Positions 23,516 through 34,222 are shown, numbered from the stretch's first letter. The stretch is DNA of 64,000 nucleotides from Bostrychus sinensis (GCA_020698575.1 CM036243.1:2112501-2176500); one strand, 5' to 3'. Translations and numbers: made by a program. The notes: generated from the sequence alone by a model not told the origin.

Positions 23516-24542
23516 TGGTACGTTCACACCGGACGCGAATCAGGCGTCAAATTCGCTTCATTCGCGTCTAGTTGGACGCGTGACCATTTTGAATTCACTC
23601 GCGTCATTCGTGCGTGAAATTCGCTCTATTCGCGCGAATGACGCGAATTCACTCGTGCGAATGAGGCGAATTGGATGCTTCATTCGCGTCAAATGAGGGG
23701 CATGGCCACTAGGGCTACTCCCAAATGAGCCTGTCTCAGTTTGCTCACCTGTGTCCCGTGTGGAGGACCTCTCCCCAGGACACTACTTCTGTACAGCAGC
23801 ATTAACCCCAGAGATAGAACTGAGACAGTCTGGGGTTATTTCTTGTACATTAGCTCTCTCCAGTGGTTTTGGGGTCTGGTCTAGTCACAGGATCTGTATT
23901 TTCTGTTGTTCTGGAGAGTGCAATAACTGCTAATATAACGAGCACATCTCAATAGGCTGTTTTGGTAAAGTTAACCCCCCTTTATATTTAATTGTATTTA
24001 TTTGTGTGTTCTTGATGTCACGATGATCAGAGTGAGCCTCTGTCACAGGCTTGTATCACAGATAACAGCTTTAACCACAGTCACACAGAGCTAAACAGCC
24101 ATATTTATTTTATTTTTAAAGTGTTTTCTATCAGGGCTGTTTTTGTTTCCTGTCTTCATAAAAGTAGAAGAGCTGCTGTAGGCTGCAGCTTTTATCTCCG
24201 TGTTCACTCTGACAGCATCGATGATTTTTTTGCTGGATCTCCGAGGCAGGGATCTCCTCCTGTTACGTCGTACGTAACCACGTCATTGCTACAGCAGGTC
24301 CCTGATTGGTTAACGTGGCGCGAATGTTCGCAGAAGTTCAAATTTTTCAACTTCCGCGACCATCTGCGTTGTTCGCGTCTTCCGCCGATTAGCGTCTCCG
24401 CCTATTCGCTTGATTCGCGTCGCGCCATTCGCGTCATTCGCGCCGCGGGACCCTTGTTCGCGCCTGAACGCGGCTCTCCATAGACTTAACATGGTAATCA
24501 CTCGCGCCTGACGCCTGATTCGCGTCCGGTGTGAACGTACCA
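23516..24542. mobile_element. Harbinger-type MITE (1,027 bp) with TTA duplication
   Basis: Terminal inverted repeats TGGTACGTTCACACCGGACG ... and its reverse complement extend for about 35 bp (through cgaatcaggcgtca), flanked by TTA at 23513-23515 and 24543-24545. The interior near both ends is full of CGCGAAT/ATTCGCG motifs, typical subterminal repeats. No transposase frame is visible. It interrupts the coiled-coil relic. TIR and TSD together fit PIF/Harbinger. Confidence 0.82.
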
Positions 24543-24545
24543 TTA

Positions 24546-24625
24546 GAAAAAGAATTGGCAGAGCTGCAAAAATTCCAAAAGTCTGCTCTAGAAAAGGTGC
24601 CAGTGCCTAGAAAGTGCAATTACTT
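24546..24625 (+). pseudogene. Continuation of coiled-coil copy 1 after the MITE
   Basis: Reads DLEKELAELQKFQKSALEKV in continuity with 23512 once the MITE and one TTA are removed, but needs a one-base frame correction. Confidence 0.4.
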
Positions 24626-24629
24626 GTGA

Positions 24630-24920
24630 AAGAGCAGCCCTGTCTGTTTCCTTGTTTTGTTTCCCTTGTGTTTTATTTCAAACCTTAAGATATTCCTTGT
24701 GTTTTACTGTTTTATTTCCTGCCCTCCTGTGTTTCCTGCCTGTGTGATTGTTTTTTTTTTTTGGATTTTTGTTATTGCTCTAATTTTGGTTTTAGAATTT
24801 TTGGATTGTAAATTTTGTTATTTTTGGACTTTGAGTTTTCTTATTAATTATTAAGTTATTTTTCAACTGCAGTTCTGCATTTTTGAGTCCTTTTTCCCCG
24901 TGTCCCACCTCTGTGACAAT
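24630..24920. repeat. T-rich dispersed repeat (LTR- or LINE-tail-like)
   Basis: T-rich stretch with repeated ccttgtgttt and tcctg motifs. It ends gttctgcatttttgagtcc ... cacctctgtgaca, similar to the end of 33.44-33.80 kb (gttctgtctctagtgttgtg, cttctgagtcc). Class not determined. Confidence 0.3.
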
Positions 24921-24923
24921 TTC

Positions 24924-25583
24924 TGAGCTAGAAGATAAAATCGAGGAGAATTGCGCTTTAAAAGAACAGCATGAGCTGTTGAACAGTTGGAGACCTCAAA
25001 ACAATGGAAGGTTGTAAGGACCAATGTAAGGACCTCCAAGAAGAGCTGTCTGTGCTCCAAAAACAAATACGCAGTGGGGCCGACTTAGATGAAAAATGTA
25101 ACAGACAGCAGAGCAAAACAAGTGGGATGAAGGAATTTGAAAAGAAATCCAAGAATGTATTGCTCCATACAACAACGTAAAAGACTTAGAGGCTGACTAC
25201 AATTTGATGAAAAAAAAATAAAAAAAATGGTGCAACGAATGAAGCAAGTGCGCAAAATTGTTGGCGAAAACTCAACTGACAAATGAGAGAATTAAAGGCT
25301 GGGTGGCATAGTGGTCAAATAAAGGTCAAGGTCAAATAAAATAAATAAATATAATAATATGCAGAAAAATGAGCCCCTGAAGCAGGAGTATGCGGACATG
25401 CTTCAGAAAGACAAGTCTGAAGAAGTTGCAGAGCTGCAAACTCCATCCAATCCTCTGAAGGCAGAAAAAGACCAAATAAAAGAGGACAAAGTAGAACTGG
25501 CCCAAAATATCAAACAACGGCAAAGACTGAGCCATCAAGCAGAGAATTTATCAAATATGAAAAAAAGATCTTGGGCAATGTAA
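24924..25583 (+). pseudogene. Decayed coiled-coil coding sequence, copy 2
   Basis: Reads LEDKIEENCALKEQHELLN, CKDLQEELSVLQKQIRSG, then (with frameshifts) LEADYNLMKK. After a short insertion comes a clean frame 25359-25583: QKNEPLKQEYADMLQKDKSE and LKAEKDQIKEDKVELAQNIK. Copy 2 matches copy 1 at the blocks LQKQIR.G, AEQN/QQSK.. and LEAD.NLMKK. A tandem duplication of one coiled-coil gene, followed by decay, explains both. Family unknown. Confidence 0.45.
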
Positions 25584-25613
25584 AACTCTGCAATCCGTCA
25601 TAATGAGAGCCTT

Positions 25614-25894
25614 AAAGGCGCTATATATGCAGTATTTTTTTATATTTCATAAAAAATGACCCACATGTGTGCCCAGATATGATGTTTTACTGATAACAAT
25701 GGTACATCTGATTTATTAACAATTAAAAATATATTTTACATATAGGCCAAGTTGTTTATGTTTCCATTTTTTGTTTTGGCTCTAAAACGGCATTGCTGAT
25801 CATTCAATCAGAAAGACTGGTAACTCACAGACCGAATTAGACTGCAGTACTGTTTTCAAACCAGTATGAGCGCATGCTGCTTACAGTACCTTTT
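25614..25894. mobile_element. MITE copy A
   Basis: The ends TAAAGGCGCTATATATGCAG and, in reverse, AAAAGGTACTGTAAGCAGCA are degenerate inverted repeats. The body is collinear, in inverse orientation, with copy B at 27421-27722 (shared tatattttacata.ggccaag and ctgcattgctgatc blocks). Non-coding. Confidence 0.7.
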
Positions 25895-26090
25895 AAAATG
25901 CATTACGAAAATATTATTGAGCAGAGACGCGGAAGAACTGCAGGCCTGTTACTTTTCTCTGAAGCAAGGGACAGATGTCAGGGTTTTAGACTGTGACCAA
26001 AACTGTTGCATATGCAACAGTTTTTTACAGTGTGGGAATACATTTTTGAGCAGTTGCATTTGTGCGAGTGAGCATTGATGTAACACTAAG

Positions 26091-26263
26091 GTCTAAGGAC
26101 AGGAGTGTCCTGGGTCTGTTTAGTGTAGTTATTGTTTGTGCTGATTGTGTGTTAAGTCTGATTGTGTGTTTATGTTTGATCAACTGTTTGTGAAGCCCTT
26201 TGAGGCGACTTTTGTTGTGATATTGGGCTATACAAATAAACCTGAATTGAACTGAATTGAATT
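26091..26263 (+). mobile_element. LINE/SINE 3' tail family, copy 1
   Basis: Contains gtttatgtttgatcaactg, gtgaagccctttgaggcgac and gggctatacaaataaacctg, and ends in (GAATT)-type repeats. Two further copies occur at 45831 and 56832. This is a common fish LINE tail, severely 5'-truncated. Confidence 0.75.
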
Positions 26264-26724
26264 AACAGTGTGATGCTGTAGTAATGCTGTAGCTTTTTAA
26301 ATGGGCACGGTGCCTGGTGTGTACTCTGGGGTTGCTCCTCCATGTCAGCAGCTGTAGCAGCTGAGTTCATCTGGATCAAAGTTGCTGTGGGTAACAAAAC
26401 CTACAAACATGTAGCAACTGCACAAGATGACTACATTCACTCTGTGTTCTCAGACTGCAGATGTCCAGTGTGCTTGGTCTGGTTTGTGCGTGCCCCTTGG
26501 CTTCTGTCTGTCACTGTAAACAAGCATCCAAAGCCACAGACGCAGAGCTGTGGGAGCACTCAGCTCCAGGTCATGGTTAATCAGAGGGGACACACCAAAC
26601 AGACCCAGAGAACGAGGCATTAACACACGAAACAAGTGTTTTTCTAATCATTTTTTCTGTGTGATGCCTCTGCTTCTTGTTAGGCGAATGCATAACAGGC
26701 ATACGCTGTTGTTGTGGGGGTCTA

Positions 26725-27080
26725 ACTAGAAACCAGGCATTTGGGGCGGGGCTTAACGTCTTATGTCACACAGCTGTTTGGTGCCTATAAAAGTCAACTC
26801 TTTTTGAATAAACATGTAATAAACAATAAATATAGAGTTTAACTGGTGACAAATTAAGGGATAAGGTTAGGGTTGATTTATTGTTGTGTTGTCAGCACAG
26901 AATAAGCAGAAAAAAATCTGACAGATAATATTTTACTGCCACATACTTGTACTATTAACATAAAATAAACCCTATACTCTAACCATAAACAGTTTGACAA
27001 ATAAACTCAATATTTATTGTCAAAATGAGCATAAACGTCCTGCTAAACCACGCCCACCCGGGGAAAGCCTGGTTTTTAGT
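26725..27080. mobile_element. Palindromic MITE (~356 bp)
   Basis: The ends CTAGAAACCAGGC and, in reverse, CTAAAAACCAGGC are inverted repeats. Inner arms also pair (aacaataaatatagagttta against taaactcaatatttattgtc). No coding capacity, superfamily unknown. Confidence 0.65.
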
Positions 27081-27420
27081 GAATCCCATTGTTATAGACT
27101 GCTGAAGCTGATTATTATTCTAGGTAGCGCAGATAAAGAAGGCACATTAAAAACAGATTAGCTAAATCCTAAAGCCCTGAGCTGTCTACGACTCAGTCAC
27201 AGTCAATCTCTACGAGTCTCCATGGCCTTGTCCACTCTAAAGGAAAAAGTGACATTTAGCTGCTTTGGGGCTTGAAGTTTTAGTTTTACAGCTGCATAAA
27301 AGCAAAACACTATATTATTATTTATAACTTTTTACTCCTAACTTTTAGGAGGAATTTGTAAAACGTTTACTTGGAATTTTAAGACTAAACAACAGTTTTT
27401 AAAATACTGTTTTTATGTAT

Positions 27421-27722
27421 TTAAAGGTCTAGTAAGCAGCATGCACTCATACTGGGTTGAAAACAGTGCTGCAGTCTAAATAAAAACAATGGTCTCTTTT
27501 CTGATTGGACGATCAGCAATGCAGTTTTAGAACCAAAACAAAAAAGTAAATAATAACAACTTGGCCATTATGTAAAATATATTTTTAATTATTAATAACT
27601 CAACTGTACCAATGTTATCAGCAAAACTATTTGATTAAAACATGTTTACCTCATATCTTGGGGGTCATGTGGGTAATTTTTATCAAATATAAAAAATATA
27701 TACTGCTCACAGTACCTTTAAT
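27421..27722. mobile_element. MITE copy B (inverted relative to copy A)
   Basis: Ends TTAAAGGTCTAGTAAGCAGC and, in reverse, TTAAAGGTACTGTGAGCAGT. It abuts the Harbinger transposase fragment, whose reading frame stops at the MITE boundary, so copy B probably inserted into that gene. Confidence 0.7.
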
Positions 27723-27960
27723 GTTGTTAATGTTCCCGAAAAGTTTGAGAAGTTCCATGTGTTACTGAAGCCCTGGGATATTTCTCTCCAGTGAGCCGCT
27801 GTAGGAACAGGAAGAAAGACCTCCACCAGGCTCTCCCAAATTGCCCTGAAGACATCTAGGACAATTTGTGCAACTGCTGAAGATCCACATCTGGTAACTG
27901 AATGTGGTGGTGTAAGAATCACCTCTTGCCAGGTATCTGTGTAAAAAATTGAGACATATT
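27723..27960 (-). pseudogene. HARBI1-like (PIF/Harbinger) transposase fragment
   Basis: Minus strand reads TPPHSVTRCGSSAVAQIVLD, VFRAIWESLVEVFLPVPTAA and HWREISQGFSNTWNFSNFSG. It matches the HARBI1-family segment in which an HTH-like 'G.SKSTV..IV..V...I' is followed by 'P..V.GF...W.FP...GAIDG'. The frame breaks at the point where GAIDG, with its catalytic Asp, should come, exactly at MITE copy B. Only this internal piece remains. Confidence 0.7.
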
Positions 27961-28147
27961 ACTGACGTGACCGAAACAATTTAGCAAATTTTACTTAAAT
28001 GGTGCCACACAGCAACAGTACACTGGGTTTCCTTGCCTCGATTGTAACCATTTGCTCTTTAACACCATTAATAACAATAGAAAAATAATAATACATAGGC
28101 CTAATAAAGAATAATGAGGAGCTGCTTGAACAATGTGCAATAAAATG

Positions 28148-28510
28148 TTGGGACTTTTTTTTTGCAATTTTGAATAAAATGAAAACTAAAAGACTTTCAA
28201 ATCAATTTTATTCACAGTAGAACATAGATAACATAACAAATGTTTACAAGGAGAAGTTTTATACTTTTAAGCACAAAATGAGCTCATTTCAAAACTGATG
28301 TCTGCTACAGGTCTCACAATAATAGGCAACAAATGGCTGAAAAGAAAAAATGAAATTTTAAAAAGATCCAGCTGGGAGAACATCTGACAACTAATGAAAT
28401 AAATTGCTTTCAGGTCTGTAACATGATTAGTTATAAAAAGGATGTCTAAGAGAGGCAGAGTCTCTCAGAAGTAAAGATGGGCAGAGGCTCTCCAATCTGT
28501 GAAAGAGTGA
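28148..28510 (+). mobile_element. Tc1-like element relic, 5' part
   Basis: Starts at ttgggac, then a T run, then gaataaaatgaaaactaaaa and gactttcaaatc, the subterminal repeat of a common fish Tc1-like family. Its 5' UTR follows to agaggcagagtctctcagaa and gatgggcagagg. The outermost inverted-repeat bases are lost. The element continues at 29422 after a LINE insertion. Confidence 0.75.
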
Positions 28511-29413
28511 ATAATAATAATAATAACACATTTTATTTATAAAAGCGCTTTTCATGACACTCCGAGACGCTGTACAAGGGTAAAACAAGAGAAACAAACA
28601 ACAAAACAAGCAAACAAATATTAAACTTTAAACTTTAAAAGCAGTTCTAAAAAGGTGGGTCTTGAGAAGGTTTTTGAAGGTGGGGAGGTCAGTGCAATCA
28701 CGGATGGGTTGTGGGAGTGAATTCCAGAGGGTGGGGGCAGCGACGGAGAAGGCTCTGTCACCCCAGGTTCGGAGCTTGGTCCTGCAGGGGAGGGAAAGAA
28801 GGTTGGCAGCAGAGAATCGGAGGGAACGGGGCGTGGCGGTGGAGCAGGTCAGAGAGGTAGGAGGGGGCCAGGTTATGGAAGGCTTTGAATGTGATGAGGA
28901 GGATTTTGAATTGGATGTGTTGAGGGATAGGGAGCCAGTGGAGATTTTGGAGGACAGGGGTGATGTGGTCACGGGAGCAGGAGCGGGAGAGAAGGCGGGC
29001 AGCAGAATTTTGAATGTATTGGAGTTTTTGTAGAGTTTTGGAGGGGGTACCAAAGAGGAGGCTATTGCAGTAGTCGAGTCTTGACGTGATGAAGATGATT
29101 GATGTGCTGTTCAAAGGACAGGGTGGAGTCAAAGTGAATGCCAAGGTTCCGAGTGAGTGGGGATGGAGTGAGGGTTGTGTTGTCTATGGTCAGGGTGAAC
29201 TTTTGGGTGGATTTGGTGATAGTTTTGGGACCGATGATGATTATGTCTGAATTGTCACAGTTCAGTTTGAAGAAGTTGTGCTGCATCCAGGTTTTTATTT
29301 CGGTGAGGCAGTGGGTGAGGGTGGAGAGAGTTGAGGAGTTGACGGATTTGGTGGATATGTAGAGTTGAATGTCATCGGCATAGCAGTGGAAATGGAGGCC
29401 ATGGCGGTGGATG
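28511..29413 (-). pseudogene. L2-type LINE, 5'-truncated, with 8-bp target duplication
   Basis: Minus strand reads FHCYADDIQLYISTKS (catalytic YADD box, about 29380), WMQHNFFKLNCDNS, RNLGIHFDSTLSFEQHI, SRLDYCNSLLFGTPS, IQNSAARLLSRSCSRDHI, LHWLPIPQHIQFKILL and GDRAFSVAAPTLWNSLPQP. This is the L2/CR1 RT C-terminal half with two or more frameshifts. The tail at 28511 is (AAT)n on the plus strand. The 8-bp aagagtga at 28503-28510 and 29414-29421 flanks it, marking the insertion into the Tc1-like relic. Confidence 0.92.
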
Positions 29414-29421
29414 AAGAGTGA

Positions 29422-30285
29422 AGAGTAAAAAGATTGTGGAATACTTTAAAAACAAGGTTCCTCAACGTCAAACTGCAAAGACTTCACTGCAAAGATTCAG
29501 AGAAACTGGAGAAATCTCTGTGTAAGGGACAAGGCTGAAGAATTTTTTTTGGAGCGCGTGGTCTTGGGGCCCTCAGAAAACACTGCATCTCTCATCAGCA
29601 TGATTGTGTCAATGACATTACTAAATGGGCCCAGGAATATTTCCAGAAACCACTGTGGGTAAACACAATCTGCTGTGCCATCTGCAGAGGCCAACCAAAG
29701 CTCTATCATGCAAAAAGGAAGCCATATGTGAACATGGACCAGAAGCTCTGTCTTGTCCCGGGACAAGGCTCATTCAAAATGGTCTGCTTCACAGTGGGAC
29801 AGTGTTCTATGGTCAGACCAGTCCAAATTTGACACGGCCGCTGTGTCCTCTGGGCTAAAGAGGGGGAGACCTTCCAGCGAGTTCTCAGCGTTCAGTTCAA
29901 AAGCAGCATCTCTGACGGGATGGAGGCATAAGTGCATACGGGATGGGCAGCTGTGTGAATGCTGAAAAGTTTATAATGGTTCAAGAGCAACATATTCTCC
30001 CCTCCAGATGATGTCCATTTCAGGGAAGGCCTTGTGTATTTCAGCAAGACAATGCAAAACCACAGACTGCAGCTATTACAACAGCATGGCTTCATCTTAG
30101 GAGAGTTTGGTGGTGAATTGGCCTGCAGTCCAGAGCTGTCACCTATAGCAAATGTTTGGCGCATAATTTGACAAAAAATATGTCAAAGACGACCACAAAC
30201 TCTTCAGCAGCTGGTAAACTATTTCAGGAGAGGAATGGAACCAAATTCCAACACCAAAACTCCATGAATGCTCATCAGGGAAAAA
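29422..30285 (+). pseudogene. Tc1-like transposase relic, 3' part
   Basis: Continues the element of 28148: QRFRETGEISV-like reading, then (frames shifting) SASQWDSVLWSDQSKFD, FQQDNAK-equivalent (tattt cagcaagacaatgcaaa), SPDL/NVWRI-equivalent and NSSAAG.LF..EWNQIPTPKL. The order matches the fish Tc1 family with WSDESKFD and QQDNAKPHTA motifs. Many stops and frameshifts. The 3' inverted repeat is missing beyond 30285. Confidence 0.8.
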
Positions 30286-30289
30286 AATA

Positions 30290-30560
30290 GCCACTCTCCT
30301 ATTTCCAAAATCTTTTCCCACTGATTTACATTTGTCTTGTTCTGTCACCATTTTTGGTCCCCACTTGTGTATTGCTAAAATGAAGTGGTCCAACGCCGAA
30401 CTAATTCCCAGTCTTGATTTCCCTTTGGGTTTAAGGTGTATTAAATGTGCCAGCGATGGCTCCTTTGTTTTTGATAACTTCTTAATGCATTTATAAAACT
30501 GTCTGTGGACATGGTTTTTAATCAGTTCAGTCCCAACTTCATACATAATTTAATCTCTGA
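30290..30560. other. Unrecognised coding-like stretch at the broken Tc1 end
   Basis: The minus strand is open with an N-terminus MYEVGTELIKNHVHRQFYKC, and AHLIHLKPKGKSRLGISSAL further on. The plus strand also has protein-like runs. I recognise neither. It begins where the Tc1 relic is cut off, so it may be flanking host sequence or another element. Confidence 0.2.
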
Positions 30561-31102
30561 ATAAGAATATCTTTTTCAGTGGTGCTTTTTGTTTGACAAC
30601 AAAAGGGGACAGCTACTCCATCACTATGAGAGGGGAGATATTTAACCATTTGCCCATCATAATGGACAACTCTGCCTTGTCAGTTTCTACGTGATTAGAA
30701 GTCATCTGTCTGAATTAGATCTGTTGTGATAATTACTAAATTGAAATATCATTCAGTATATAAAAAATGAACTATAGTGTTCTTCTGGACTCCATATTTG
30801 CTTATGTGCATTTGAAGGGGCTCTAATAAACCAACATTACATTACTTTGGCTCATTTTAGCTGCTAATTTGCAATTTCTTGAGTTGGGCCATCGAGACAG
30901 CAGATGTTGTAGACCAGTGTTTCCCAACCATCGGTACAAGGACCCTCAGCAACTCAAGCACTTTGCAGGGTGTACTTGGAATTATTTCATAACTACAAAT
31001 ATTTCAAGTGCCCCCAGTGATTCCAAGTATTGCTTCTCATGTTTTATTTAAAATAGTCTTTTGCTATTGAAAAGGATATACTGGGATTATTATGTTTTAG
31101 GC

Positions 31103-31700
31103 CAGTGGTTCCCAACCTTTTTTGTTTTCTGTACCCCCTGTGCTTTTTTGTCATACCCTAAGTACTCCCTCCCTCTCTCACACATGTTGATGATTCTTAA
31201 TATTTATCATAAAAAACATATGTGTTTATTAAAGGACACTAAATACTTATTTTTTGTAAATACAAATTCATTGTAAACATCAAATGCACTTTTTCTTTTT
31301 TCCAAAATCAAGATAAAAAATAAATTAAATAACAATCTGCCTGCTTTAAAAATATTAACTAAAAATATACCAATATAAACTCATAGATGTTATGTTCAAA
31401 ACAAACTTAATATATAAAGATAAATAATCTTACACTCTTACAAGGAAAAACTTCCATTTCCCCTTATTTATTCTGAATAAACTTAAAAATAAAATCTGTC
31501 TGTCTATCTTAATTTTAATTTTCATAGTCCAATTTGAAAAGATCGCAAATATGTTCCTATTATCTTGGAAATACATTATAAAATAATGCAATGTAATTAA
31601 TGTGAATAACTACCCCCTGCAACGTACCCCTGGGGGTCCCCGTACCCCTGGGGGTCCCCGTACCCCTGGGGGTCCCCGTACCCCTGGTTGTGAAACACTG
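31103..31700. mobile_element. hAT-type MITE (598 bp)
   Basis: Ends CAGTGGTTCCCAACC and, in reverse, CAGTGTTTCACAACC, typical hAT/Charlie-like termini. Flanking octamers ttttaggc and ctttagga agree at 6 of 8 positions, compatible with an aged 8-bp duplication. No transposase. A similar terminus (cagtgtttcccaaccatcgg) occurs alone at 30914. Confidence 0.7.
31624..31686. repeat. 18-bp minisatellite inside the hAT MITE
   Basis: The unit gtacccctgggggtcccc is repeated about 3.5 times with no visible change. It forms the right subterminal region of the MITE and each unit is itself partly palindromic. Confidence 0.93.
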
Positions 31701-31709
31701 CTTTAGGAT

Positions 31710-32480
31710 CGTCGTATATGTATCCTCTCACAATATCTCATCTTTCAAAATTTGTTATCGTGACAAGCCTAGCCCTAATTTCCGAGTTCTCTAGGATGTG
31801 TGGGAGCCCGGTGTGTCATCTAGCCTCAGAAATGATATCTGTGCACTGTGTGGTTCAGAAGCAGAATAAAGCTGCACATAAACTTCAGCAGCCCGTGTGA
31901 AGACAGAGAGCTGTGGGGAAGGATTTATGAAGACGTGCCACTGGTGACAGTCCGTTGCTGTCAAAGAAAGACAACTGCAATTGGACAGGACCAACTGGCC
32001 CCGGGCATATGCCGACAAACACTGAACAGATGTCCTTGACACACACACTCACACACACAGGGAGCTGTCTACGTCGCCCCCGGCAACACTTTTACTGTGT
32101 ATTGTACAGGACAGGCCGGGACGAGCCCACGAGTCCTGCACATATCACACACATTATATCAGTTTCCTGTAGATTATTCACATCAGAGATCCTCTCTGTG
32201 GTGAGCAGTCCCACTTCCACTGCTTCCTCCATAATGGAAGCAGCACTTTTGTTCCTTTAAACCATCAGTATGGAACTTATGATTTTAAATTTGAGGCAAA
32301 AAACATTGAACTATGACCTTACAGGGACAGGACTCATCTGTTAAAAAACAATACCTTAAGATGTCTTCTTGGCTTTATTTTAGAAGGATTTTATGGCCAA
32401 TCCCATTTTCCAGGGATGCTCCCTCTATGTCTATGCCAGCAGTGTTTACATGTGTGAAGTAAACAATAAAAAACAAACAA
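31710..32480. other. Spacer, nothing recognised
   Basis: Short CA-rich run at 32040-32060 only. Small open frames lack family features. Confidence 0.4.
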
Positions 32481-32485
32481 ATAAA

Positions 32486-32511
32486 CAAAAAAAAAAAAAA
32501 AAAAAAAAAAA
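32486..32511. repeat. Poly-A run
   Basis: About 25 A residues preceded by (aaac)-rich sequence. It directly abuts the 3' side of the minus-strand LINE relic. Confidence 0.95.
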
Positions 32512-33245
32512 ACTATCCCCAGGCCAGACGGGAGACATAGTCCCTCCAGCGTGTCCTAGGTCTCTTCCCAGTGAGACATGCCTGGTCCTGGGGCCATCAT
32601 GAACAGCTGCGAGCCAACTCAGCTGGCTTCCCTCGATGTGGAGGAGCAGCGGCTCTACTCCAAGCTCCTCCAAAGTGACAGAGCTCCTCACCCTATCTCT
32701 AAGGGAGCGCCCAGCCACCCTGCAGAGGAAACTCATTTCAGCCGCTTGTATTCGGGATCTTGTTCTTTCGGTCATGACCCAAAGCTCGTGACCATAGGTG
32801 AGAGTAGGAACGTAGATCGACAGTTAAATCAAGAGCTTTGCCTTTCAGCTTAGTGCCTTCTTCACCACAACAGACCGATACAATGACCGCATTACTGCAG
32901 ACACTACACTGATCTGCCTGTCAATCTCACGCTCCATCCTTCCCTCACTGTGAACAAGACCCCAAGATACTTGAACTCCTCCACTCAGACAGGAACTCTT
33001 CCCCCGACCTGATGAGGGCAAGCCACCCTTTTCTGGTCAAGAACCAACGCCAATCAACAAACTGATCAGCTCGGGGAGGCCATTCCTCCCAATCACACCT
33101 TTCCAAGTGTTGCCCACGTGAGCGTTGATGTCCCCCAGTAGAATGACAGACTCCCCAGTCGTAACGCCTTCCATTACCCCTCCCAGGGACTGCAAGAAGG
33201 CCGGGTACCCTGCTCTGCTATTTGACTTAATCAGAGTTAGCAAAC
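32512..33245 (-). pseudogene. RTE-like LINE relic (endonuclease and RT C-terminus fused by deletion)
   Basis: Minus strand at 33243-33037 reads LQSLGGVMEGV, VILLGDINAHVGNTWKGVI and GRNGLPE, the apurinic-type endonuclease block (GDxNAHVG). Without the expected RT core it passes to EFKYLGVLF (near 32970) and then to TERTRSRIQAAEMSFLCRVA, GRSLRDRVRSS and EELGVEPLLLHIEGSQLSWL at 32775-32512, the C-terminus of the same fish LINE family. A large internal deletion joined the two parts. Frameshifts are present. Confidence 0.82.
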
Positions 33246-33439
33246 CCTGGTGAGAGCCGTTATCCCCAAATGGAGAAGACTTGGAACAATAGTGAACCTT
33301 CCCAGGAGTGGCCTAAGCACATCGGCGACTCATCCAGGACGGCCCAAAAGAACCCAGGACAACACAAAGAACAAAAACTACAGGCCTTACTCGTCAGGAC
33401 CTGTGCTTTTACTGTTCTGTCCACTATTTTCTGTTCTAT

Positions 33440-33800
33440 TTTGACAATCTGACCTCTCCTGTGCTTTTAGATTGACTTTCTGCCCCTGTGCATTTTGCCG
33501 CCACTGTGATTGCTTGCTCCCCCCCTAATATGTTCCACCTGTGCCTTGTCTCCTCTGTATAGTTTGTGAAATTTTCTCTGTCCTGTGCTAGACTGTCTTG
33601 TTCCTTTGTGTTGCTTTCCAGCCTTTTTCTAGTATATACTAGTGAGTTTTTGTGCATGACCACCAGTTTGTTTTTGACACTCTCTTTGTGCTCTCCCTTT
33701 GGATTTGTTTGCAGTGGATTTTGTGTACAACCTATTTTCTGAATTAAAGACCTTGACTTGGAGTTCTGTCTCTAGTGTTGTGCTTCTGAGTCCACACCTA
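33440..33800. repeat. T/C-rich dispersed repeat
   Basis: Ends with gaattaaagaccttgacttg gagttctg and a stretch similar to 24.63-24.92 kb. It may be the 3' end of an LTR or SINE-like element. I could not set its borders. Confidence 0.28.
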
Positions 33801-34222
33801 GCTGCCACCTCACATCACTCGCCTCAGTAAAGGCCTTTTTCTGACTAAAGCCCTCTACAGACAGTGCTGCCTGTTGATCCTCTCGTTCCCACGTGCATAA
33901 CGCTTTGAGTTCCGACATGAGAGGGGAATATCCAAGTGCTTGTACTGAAGGATAGCTAGAACATGATATAGCTAATTAGCTAATTAGCACAGCTATAAGC
34001 TAATGTGTTAATTAGTACTATATGTCTGTAAAAGATGATTTAATTTATAATGTGATTTCATTTAAAAAGAAGTAAAAGGTTAAAAACAGTAAAAGGGTTT
34101 GCAATAAATATTAATTCAAATTAATTCACATAAGCCATAAAAACATAAGTAATCAGTTTATAAGCCTCACATGTCTGGTCGTGGCTTTACTCACTATTAG
34201 GGGCACCGTGCCATTTCTCCTC

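Noticed and set aside
28662..29033. 123-codon plus-strand open frame
   Set aside because: Antisense shadow of the L2-type LINE reading on the minus strand.
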